Assembly: GCA_963728965.1 (NCBI GenBank)
Contig: CAVSMH010000012.1
Location: 806,001-870,000, forward strand
DNA: 64,000 nt
Origin: DASQZT01 sp963728965
Lineage (GTDB): Bacteria > Acidobacteriota > Terriglobia > Bryobacterales > Bryobacteraceae
Direction of reading: 5' to 3'
In this document: positions 58,240-64,000 of the stretch, in pieces
How positions within the stretch are numbered: the first letter of the stretch is position 1
Layout of the letters: each line of letters begins with the position of its first letter
Notes under the pieces: model-generated
What the model was told of the DNA's origin: nothing
Databases searched by the model: none
Seen by the model: only the letters and a program-made list of their open reading frames with translations
Made by a program: the position numbers and the translations under genes

Positions 58240-59520
58240 ATGACGGCAGCAGAACGAATGGCGCGGCCACTGGCCCAGGTCGATCCCGAGGTTTACGAGG
58301 CCATCCGGCACGAGGTCGAACGCCAGGGATCGCAACTCGAATTGATCGCGAGCGAGAACTTCACCTCCGAGGCGGTGCTCGAGGCCACCGGGAGCGTGTT
58401 CACCAACAAGTATGCGGAAGGCTACCCCGGAAAACGGTACTACGGCGGGTGCGAGTTTACCGACGTCGTCGAAAACCTGGCGCGAGAACGCGTCAAAAAG
58501 CTGTTCGGCGCCGAGTACGCCAACGTCCAGCCGCACTCCGGTTCCCAGGCAAACGAGGCGGCCTATGCGGCCGTGTGCTCGCCGGGGGACACCATCATGG
58601 GCCTTAACCTCGCCCACGGCGGCCACCTTACCCACGGGCACCAGTTGAACTTCTCCGGGAAGATGTACCGCGTGATTCCGTACGGCGTCCGCCGCGACGA
58701 CGAGCGCATCGATTACGAAGAACTCGAACGCCTGGCGCACGAGCACAAGCCCAGGATGATCATCGCCGGCGGGAGCGCTTATCCTCGCATCATCGACTTC
58801 GCGCGCTTCCGCCAGATCGCCGATGCGGTCGGCGCCGTGTTCCTGGTGGATATGGCTCACATCTCCGGGCTGGTCGCCGCCGGCCTGCATCCGAACCCGG
58901 TCGAATACGCCGATATCGTCACCTCCACCACCCACAAAACCCTGCGGGGGCCGCGCGCGGGCCTCATCCTCGCCAAAGAGAAATACGCCAAAGACATCGA
59001 CAGGAATCTCTTCCCCGGCATCCAGGGAGGACCGCTGGTGCACGTGGTTGCCGCCAAGGCCGTGTGCTTCCTCGAAGCCATGCAGCCCGAATTCGGCGAG
59101 TATCAGAAGCGCGTCGCTGCGAACGCCCGCGCCCTGGCCCAAAGCCTGATCGATGCCGGCTTCCGCGTGGTCTCGGGAGGAACCGACACGCACCTGATGC
59201 TGGTGGACGTGTTTTCGAAGGGAGTGCGCGGCAAGGAGGCCGAACAGGCGCTCGACCGGGCGCGCATCACCGTCAATAAAAACGCCATTCCCTTCGATAC
59301 CAATCCGCCGCTCAACCCCAGCGGCATCCGCCTGGGCTCGCCCGCCGTCACCACCCGCGGATTCGGCGAGGGCGAAATGAGAGAAGTGGGCGGCCTGATC
59401 GCGGACGTGCTGAACCGCATTTCCGACGAAAACGCAGCCGCCTCCGTGCGGCAGAAGGTGGCCGCGCTGACCGGCCGGTTTCCGCTCTACGCCTGGAAGC
59501 TCGATCCCGTTCGCGCTTAG
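58240..59520 (+). CDS. glyA: Serine hydroxymethyltransferase
   Basis: The 426-residue PLP enzyme converts serine and tetrahydrofolate to glycine and methylene-THF, the main one-carbon source. It has SQLELIASENFTSEAVLEAT, YYGGCEFTDVVENLARER, HLTHGHQLNFSGKM, VDMAHISGLVAAG and the PLP-lysine motif TSTTHKTLRGPRAG with Lys near residue 233. The C-terminus HxLxDPVRA-like YAWKLDPVRA is typical. The ATG at 58240 is 13 bases after rpiB and follows AAGGGA. The next gene starts one base after its stop. The rpiB-glyA pairing is a common arrangement. Confidence 0.98.
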   Translation: MTAAERMARPLAQVDPEVYEAIRHEVERQGSQLELIASENFTSEAVLEATGSVFTNKYAEGYPGKRYYGGCEFTDVVENLARERVKKLFGAEYANVQPHSGSQANEAAYAAVCSPGDTIMGLNLAHGGHLTHGHQLNFSGKMYRVIPYGVRRDDERIDYEELERLAHEHKPRMIIAGGSAYPRIIDFARFRQIADAVGAVFLVDMAHISGLVAAGLHPNPVEYADIVTSTTHKTLRGPRAGLILAKEKYAKDIDRNLFPGIQGGPLVHVVAAKAVCFLEAMQPEFGEYQKRVAANARALAQSLIDAGFRVVSGGTDTHLMLVDVFSKGVRGKEAEQALDRARITVNKNAIPFDTNPPLNPSGIRLGSPAVTTRGFGEGEMREVGGLIADVLNRISDENAAASVRQKVAALTGRFPLYAWKLDPVRA

Positions 59521-59521
59521 A

Positions 59522-60661
59522 ATGCCGCTGCACATCGTCATCGACTCGCGCCGCATCCGGGACTTCGGCATCGGAACCTACATCCGCAGCCTGGTCCACG
59601 GGCTGGCCGCCATCGATCAGGCCAACCACTATACCCTGGTCAGCGGCCCCGGCGATGTGCGAACCCTGGGCGGACTGCCGGATAATTTCCGCACCGCCAT
59701 CTATCATCGTCGCGATTCCGATAACTGGAATCACATCACGTTTCCCCTGTACCTGCGCCACCTGTCGCCCGACCTCGTCCACATTCCCCTGAACCGCGTG
59801 CCCCTCGCCATGATCCGGCCCTACGTGGTCACCATCCATGACATGGCCAACCTGTTTTTCGAAACCGCGCCGTCAAGCCTGCGGATGGCGCTGCGCCGGT
59901 TTCGCTTTCGTCGCGGGCTGCGCCGCGCCACCCGCGTGATCGCCGTTTCGGAAGCCACCAAGCGGGACGTGGAGCAAATCATGGATATTCCCTCCGAACG
60001 CATCCGGCGGGTCTATAACGCGCCCGATCCGGGCTTCCTCACCCGCCACGCCGCCGGCACCGAAGAGCAGTTGCGCATCATGGAGCGGTACCAGGTGAAC
60101 TACCCGTTTCTCTTGTACGCCGGAAACATCCGCCCGCAAAAAAACATACCCCGGCTGGTGGAGGCGTTCGCCGTGGTGCGCGAACAGCTCGCGTCCCATC
60201 CGGTCTACCGCGACCTCCGGCTAATCATCATCGGCGATACCATCTCGCAGTACCCCGCCGTGCGCCAGGCGGTGATCAAGACCCGCGTCGAACACGCCGT
60301 CCGCTTCCTCGGCTTCGTCCCCTTCGAGACCTTGCGCTGTTTCTACCAGTTCGCCGCCGCGTTCGTGTTTCCTTCGCGCCACGAGGGTTTCGGACTGCCG
60401 CCCCTCGAAGCCATGGCCTGCGGCACCCCGGTGGTCACCTCCAACGCCAGCTCGCTCCCCGAAGTGGTCGGCGACGCCGCCCTTCTGGTGAACCCCGAGA
60501 ATGTTTTCGATATCGCGCGCGGCATCCGCGAAGTGCTGCTCGACGACTCCCTGCGCGCCCGGATGATCGCCCGCGGACGGGAACAGGCGGCCCGTTTCAG
60601 TTGGGAGCGCACCGCCCGCCAGGTGCTGGAGATTTATCGCGAAGCGGCGGCACGCGAATGA
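59522..60661 (+). CDS. Family 4-like (GT-B) glycosyltransferase
   Basis: The 379-residue GT-B enzyme has the N-terminal acceptor domain (IVIDSRRIRDFGIGTYIRSL, VVTIHDMANLFFETAPSSLR) and a C-terminal GT4-type donor domain: YAGNIRPQKNIPRLVEAFA, FLGFVPFETLRCFYQFAAA, and the nucleotide-sugar motif PSRHEGFGLPPLEAMACGTP with a downstream ...NASSLPEVVGDAALLVNP. It probably works in the cytosol on a lipid-linked glycan. It lies one base after glyA, so it is translated from the same transcript, an unusual partner for one-carbon metabolism. The sugar specificity is not determined. Confidence 0.9.
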   Translation: MPLHIVIDSRRIRDFGIGTYIRSLVHGLAAIDQANHYTLVSGPGDVRTLGGLPDNFRTAIYHRRDSDNWNHITFPLYLRHLSPDLVHIPLNRVPLAMIRPYVVTIHDMANLFFETAPSSLRMALRRFRFRRGLRRATRVIAVSEATKRDVEQIMDIPSERIRRVYNAPDPGFLTRHAAGTEEQLRIMERYQVNYPFLLYAGNIRPQKNIPRLVEAFAVVREQLASHPVYRDLRLIIIGDTISQYPAVRQAVIKTRVEHAVRFLGFVPFETLRCFYQFAAAFVFPSRHEGFGLPPLEAMACGTPVVTSNASSLPEVVGDAALLVNPENVFDIARGIREVLLDDSLRARMIARGREQAARFSWERTARQVLEIYREAAARE

Positions 60662-60732
60662 CGCGCGGGCGCCCGCACTGTTCTACATTGATATGAGCAG
60701 TCAACCTGACACATCAGAGGAGCTATAACAGT

Positions 60733-61515
60733 TTGCGCCAGTTCATCGCAGCCATACTGTTCCTGGGATGCTGCGCGGCGCGTATGCGCGCCCAGGGAAA
60801 TTACGAAGTCCAGGTCTACGGGTCCGAACTCGTCCCCAAAGGCGTCACCATGGTCGAGCTGCACAGCAATTTCACCGCGAAAGGAACCAGGGGAACCATC
60901 GACGGCGTGCTTCCCACTCACCACGCGGTGCACGAGACGCTCGAAATCACCCACGGCTTCAACGAGTGGTTCGAGTTGGGCTTTTACCAGTTCACCAGCA
61001 TTCAGCCGGATCGCAGTTGGAAATGGGTGGGCACTCACCTGCGTCCGCGGATCTCGGTTCCCGAGAAGTACGCTCTGCCGGTGGGGCTCAGCCTCTCCAC
61101 CGAGTTCGGTTACCAGCGGCCGAACTTTTCGCTCGATACCTGGACCTGGGAGATCCGCCCCATCATCGACAAGAAAATGGGCAAATTCTACTGGGCCTTC
61201 AATCCCACCATCGACAAGTCGTTCCACGGGCCGGAACAGCCGCACGGGTACGGCTTTTCGCCCAATATCAAATTCAGCTACGACGTGACCAGGCGGGTGG
61301 CCGCGGGCCTGGAATATTACGGCGCCTACGGCCCGCTCACCGGGTTCGACCCGCTGCACGATCAGATCCAGCAATTCCTCCCCGCGGTCGATGTCGATCT
61401 CGGCCCTCGCTGGGAACTCAACTTCGGTGTGGGATGGGGAGTCACCTCCTCCACCGACCGGCTCCTCATCAAGGGCATTCTGGGATACCGGTTTAACTTC
61501 CACACCGACCACTAG
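60733..61515 (+). CDS. Outer-membrane-like secreted protein of unknown function
   Basis: This 260-residue protein starts with a signal-like stretch (FIAAILFLGCCAARMRAQ). The rest has alternating aromatic and polar strands, for example YEVQVYGSELVPKGVTMVEL, FNEWFELGFYQFTSIQPDRS, IKFSYDVTRRVAAGLEYYG and LNFGVGWGVTSSTDRLLIKG, ending in LGYRFNF, which looks like a beta-barrel with an aromatic terminus. The start is a TTG chosen because the upstream AGAGGAG lies about 12 bases away and no better start gives the signal. An outer-membrane pore or sensor role is an inference. It is separated from the glycosyltransferase gene by about 70 bases. Confidence 0.68.
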   Translation: MRQFIAAILFLGCCAARMRAQGNYEVQVYGSELVPKGVTMVELHSNFTAKGTRGTIDGVLPTHHAVHETLEITHGFNEWFELGFYQFTSIQPDRSWKWVGTHLRPRISVPEKYALPVGLSLSTEFGYQRPNFSLDTWTWEIRPIIDKKMGKFYWAFNPTIDKSFHGPEQPHGYGFSPNIKFSYDVTRRVAAGLEYYGAYGPLTGFDPLHDQIQQFLPAVDVDLGPRWELNFGVGWGVTSSTDRLLIKGILGYRFNFHTDH

Positions 61516-61527
61516 CAGTAGCGCCCG

Positions 61528-61995
61528 TCACGTGGCGGAACGCACCCGCTTCCGAGCCTCCGCCCATGCCGGAAAAACCTCGGGGTTCTCCAGCCACACC
61601 AGCATCCATTCCACCATCTCCCGTTTTTCCTCCTGCTTCGGTGGAGCGGTTCGCGGGTTCTGCGCCAGGAACTTCGCCCGGTCTTTCGCGGCGATCACCT
61701 GCCGCCGGCAGTAGCGCGCCACGTCTTTATTTCCCGCCGCCACTGCCCCGGCATACACCATGCCGAGTTCGCGCAGCGATGTCTCCAACTCCTCGAAGCC
61801 ATGCTGCCGCACGCCGGCGTACGGCTGCTCGACGGCCAGGCCGGTCTCGCGGAGCAGGTCTCGCAGGTAGCTCTCCGATACCGGAGCCAGCGTGCGCAGC
61901 AGCTCCTGCCAGACGGCCGCGGTGATGGCCGCCGGCGCTCGCGCCGCCAGGTATTCACGCAGTTGCTGCTTGGCCGATTTACCTTTGGGAGGCAC
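61528..61995 (-). CDS. Unknown helical protein, overlapping mltG
   Basis: From the GTG at 61995 the product has 155 residues. It is helical and charged: SAKQQLREYLAARAPAAITA, LRDLLRETGLAVEQPYAGVR, and YCRRQVIAAKDRAKFLAQNP, ending WMLVWLENPEVFPAWAEAR. No family is recognised. It overlaps the end of mltG by 17 bases on the same strand, and mltG overlaps ruvX by four, so the three are probably one operon. The open frame runs back to 62130 but that part is a shadow of mltG. A role in envelope or DNA metabolism would only be guesswork. Confidence 0.6.
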   Translation of the reverse strand: MPPKGKSAKQQLREYLAARAPAAITAAVWQELLRTLAPVSESYLRDLLRETGLAVEQPYAGVRQHGFEELETSLRELGMVYAGAVAAGNKDVARYCRRQVIAAKDRAKFLAQNPRTAPPKQEEKREMVEWMLVWLENPEVFPAWAEARKRVRSAT

Positions 61996-62956
61996 GGTAC
62001 TTGGCCACCGCGGCTTCGTGCGCCGCCAGGTTGTCCGAAAACTGGTGCCCGCCCGAGCCGTCGGGCCGCAGCACGAAATAGAGCGCACCGGAATCGGCGG
62101 GATCGAGCACCGCTTGGATGGACGCCGCACCGGGATTCGCGATTGGCCCCGGGGGCAAGCCCGCGTGCTGATAGGTGTTGTAAGGATCGTGGCTCTCGAG
62201 GTCCGAGCGGAAAATCGTGCCGCGATATTGGCGCGAAAGCAGCGCGGCGTAAATCGTGGTCGGATCGCAATCGAGCTTCATCCCGATCTGCAGCCGGTTC
62301 AGAAACACGGCTGCGATCTGCGACCGTTCCCCCGGCAGCTTGCCTTCCTTTTCCACCAGCGATGCCATCGTCACGGTATCATGCACGTCGGCTTGGCTGC
62401 CCAGGGTGCGCCACACGTCGCGAAATTTGTCCGTCATCATCCGGCAGAGCCGCTCCGGGGTGGCGCTCCGGCTGAGCCGGTACGTGTTCGGGAACAGATA
62501 GCCCTCGAGCGTCGGCGCCTTGGGATCCAGATCGCGGATCAGCGACGGGTCTCGCGCCGAGGCCAGGAATCGCTCCGCCGGAAACAGTCCCAGCTCTTCC
62601 GCCGCGGCGGCGATGTCGAACATGTTCTTGCCTTCCGGCACCACCAGTTCGTAGTAAAAGATGTCGCCACGCACGATGCGCCCGTACACGTCCTGGGGCG
62701 TCGCCGGTTGGACGAATCGATATTCCCCCGCTTGCAGGACGTGCCTGCCGCCAATCAATCGCGCGGCCAGAAAGTCCCACCGCGAACGCACCACGCCCGC
62801 CCCCGCCAGCATCTCGGCGATCCCGCTGGTGGACGTCCCGCGCGGAATATCCACGAACACCTCGCCCTGGAATCCCTGGTACGGGCGGCTCCGCCAGATC
62901 GCGAGCCCGGCCGCCACCACAATCGCCAGCACCAGGAAACGCAGCAGCATCTTCAT
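61979..62956 (-). CDS. mltG: Endolytic murein transglycosylase
   Basis: The 325-residue protein has an N-terminal anchor (LLRFLVLAIVVAAGLAIWRS), a LysM-like middle (VFVDIPRGTSTSGIAEMLAG, AGEYRFVQPATPQDVYGRIV) and the YceG/MltG catalytic domain with LEGYLFPNTYRL, the catalytic glutamate in ASLVEKEGKLPGERSQIA near residue 203, RLQIGMKLDCDPTTIYAL-like RLQIGMKLDCDPTTIYAA and SHDPYNTYQHAGLPPGPIAN. It cuts nascent glycan strands inside the chain and so limits their length at the inner membrane. The ATG at 62956 is inside the last codons of ruvX (ATGA overlap). Confidence 0.95.
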   Translation of the reverse strand: MKMLLRFLVLAIVVAAGLAIWRSRPYQGFQGEVFVDIPRGTSTSGIAEMLAGAGVVRSRWDFLAARLIGGRHVLQAGEYRFVQPATPQDVYGRIVRGDIFYYELVVPEGKNMFDIAAAAEELGLFPAERFLASARDPSLIRDLDPKAPTLEGYLFPNTYRLSRSATPERLCRMMTDKFRDVWRTLGSQADVHDTVTMASLVEKEGKLPGERSQIAAVFLNRLQIGMKLDCDPTTIYAALLSRQYRGTIFRSDLESHDPYNTYQHAGLPPGPIANPGAASIQAVLDPADSGALYFVLRPDGSGGHQFSDNLAAHEAAVAKYRASQR

Positions 62957-63375
62957 AGGGAATCCAGATAGCTCTGGAGCAGAATCACCGCCGAGAGCCG
63001 GTCCACCGCGGCGGCCCGCTTTTCGATGCCGATGCCGCTGGCCCGCAGCACCCGGCCCGCTTCCACGCTGGTCAGGCGCTCGTCCCACAATTTCACCGGC
63101 AACCCCAGCCGTTCGTGAAGCGCGTCAGCGAACTCTCGCACCCACCCCGATTGCCGCCCTTCGTCGCCTCTCATGTTCATCGGGTTTCCCATCACGATCA
63201 GGCCCACCTCGCGCTCGCGCGCGAGCTGCTCCAGGCACGCGAGGTCGCTGCGCTTGTTGGTGCGGAGAAGATTGGGCAGGCCCTGGGCCGTAATGCCAAG
63301 CGGGTCGCTGATCGCCAGGCCGATTCGTTTCTTTCCCAGATCCAGCGCCAGGACGCGGGGCTTCGTGGCAGTCAA
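62953..63375 (-). CDS. ruvX: RuvX/YqgF Holliday-junction resolvase-like nuclease
   Basis: The 140-residue RNase H-fold protein has VLALDLGKKRIGLAISDPLG (first acidic residue), LIVMGNPMNMRGDEGRQSGW, LWDERLTSVEAGRVL (second acidic) and DRLSAVILLQSYLDSL (third). In bacteria this family is tied to 16S rRNA 5'-end maturation and Holliday-junction processing. The start is a TTG, the only suitable codon before the conserved strand; TATAAT lies nine bases upstream on the minus strand (63390-63385), so the transcript may be leaderless. It heads an operon with mltG. Confidence 0.92.
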   Translation of the reverse strand: MTATKPRVLALDLGKKRIGLAISDPLGITAQGLPNLLRTNKRSDLACLEQLAREREVGLIVMGNPMNMRGDEGRQSGWVREFADALHERLGLPVKLWDERLTSVEAGRVLRASGIGIEKRAAAVDRLSAVILLQSYLDSL

Positions 63376-63433
63376 TTCAATTACATTATAGACGGCGCCA
63401 TGTTACAGTCGAGACAAGGTTGGTCTTTGCGCC

Positions 63434-64000
63434 GTGGCCTTGATTGCCAAGCCTTTGACGAGCACTACCAACGCCGTGCGGGAGGCCCGGACCTTGGCTC
63501 TGCCGGTGGTCGCCGCGGGTGTGGTCTTCGCCGTACTCTACTTCGGCCGCGTGTTCTTCATCGTCTCCATCACGGCGGTGACCATCGCCTTCATCCTGGA
63601 GCCGTTCGTGGCGCTGCTCATGCGGATGCGCCTGCCGCGCGGCCTGGCCAGCTTTGTCGTTTGCAGCATCGCCCTGCTCTGTTTGTACGTCATCGGGATG
63701 GGCGCGTATTCCCAGCTTGCCGCGCTCTATCAGGACCTGCCCAAGTATGGCCAGCGCATTGGCGATATCGTCGATAGCGTCCAGCAGCGCATTCAGGGAA
63801 TGGAGAGCCGCACCTACGAGCTGCTCGTCCCCGCCCGGCAGCGCCAGCAGGAGCAGGAACGCCTGCGTTTGCAGCAGTTGGCCGAACAGGCCCGCAAGCG
63901 CAGCAAGCGCGCCGAGCCCGCCGTGCCGCCCCAGGTGCCCGGTGCGATTCCGGAGGTGCGCATCCACGAGGAACGCACCGCCATCGGCGATTACATCTAT
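63434..64000 (+). CDS. AI-2E family (PerM/YdiK-like) membrane transporter, partial at window end
   Basis: Only the first 189 residues are in the window. Two membrane hairpins are visible: TLALPVVAAGVVFAVLYFG with VFFIVSITAVTIAFILEPFV, and LASFVVCSIALLCLYVIGMG, followed by a helical, glutamine-rich cytoplasmic or periplasmic segment (RQRQQEQERLRLQQLAEQAR) that interrupts the pattern and is probably a coiled coil. Members of the family export small molecules or ions; autoinducer-2 specificity is not shown. The start is a GTG at 63434, as no ATG precedes the first helix in frame. It is divergent from ruvX with 58 bases between. Confidence 0.75.
   Translation, partial: MALIAKPLTSTTNAVREARTLALPVVAAGVVFAVLYFGRVFFIVSITAVTIAFILEPFVALLMRMRLPRGLASFVVCSIALLCLYVIGMGAYSQLAALYQDLPKYGQRIGDIVDSVQQRIQGMESRTYELLVPARQRQQEQERLRLQQLAEQARKRSKRAEPAVPPQVPGAIPEVRIHEERTAIGDYIY

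Overview
This is a high-GC chromosomal window that most resembles an Acidobacteriota genome of the Solibacter/Bryobacter type. It carries several families recognised mainly from that group: three MacB-like ADOP permeases (TIGR03434-type), the acidobacterial PadR regulator (TIGR03433-type), a VWFA-related secreted protein (TIGR03436-type) and two NHL-repeat proteins with the Solibacter C-terminal domain (TIGR03437-type). These family names come from recognising motifs; no search was run.

Layout. 0.1-3.3 kb: three glycosyltransferases (surface polysaccharide). 3.3-7.3 kb: an ADOP permease, a VWFA protein and a small secreted protein. 7.4-11.2 kb: a STAS protein overlapping a GAF-GAF-AAA+-Fis sigma-54 activator, then an EmrA/HlyD-type adaptor. 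11.2-13.4 kb: a TPR-like protein, ssb and a LexA-type DNA-binding-domain protein. 13.6-14.6 kb: a frameshifted PEP-CTERM gene and a 382-bp non-coding stretch with an 11-bp-periodic repeat. 14.6-18.3 kb: a minus-strand operon of exported carbohydrate or ester enzymes (Tat aldo/keto reductase with ferredoxin domain, DUF1080-PHP fusion, alpha/beta hydrolase). 18.5-23.2 kb: tRNA-Ser, dnaE and a cation efflux gene. 23.2-28.3 kb: two tandem NHL paralogues. 28.4-34.5 kb: sppA divergent from murB, an ankyrin protein and a two-component pair. 34.5-38.8 kb: purD, a second ADOP permease and a secreted protein directly downstream of tRNA-Gly.

39.0-44.4 kb is the replication block dnaA-dnaN-gyrB. The dnaA-dnaN spacer has three DnaA-box-like sites next to an AT-rich stretch, so the chromosome origin is probably here. 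44.4-50 kb: a group II PLP decarboxylase, an ECF sigma/anti-sigma/mini-secretin operon, and a MacA adaptor plus MacB-type ATPase without a permease. 50.2-53.3 kb: a PadR-ADOP pair. 53.4-55.8 kb: a compact chemosensory cluster of STAS protein, soluble MCP-like protein with a CheZ-like DxxxQ motif, CheY, and a CheA-like Hpt protein that is frameshifted and lacks a kinase core. 55.8-64 kb: proS, rpiB-glyA-glycosyltransferase, an outer-membrane-like protein, ruvX-mltG-unknown, and a partial AI-2E family transporter.

The points most worth a second look are the MCP/CheZ-motif chemosensory cluster, the recurrent -10 box placed 7-10 nt before start codons (suggesting leaderless mRNAs), the origin, the protein gene starting 7 nt after a tRNA CCA end, the 11-bp repeat array, and two frameshifts that are each repaired by removing one A from an AAAA run.
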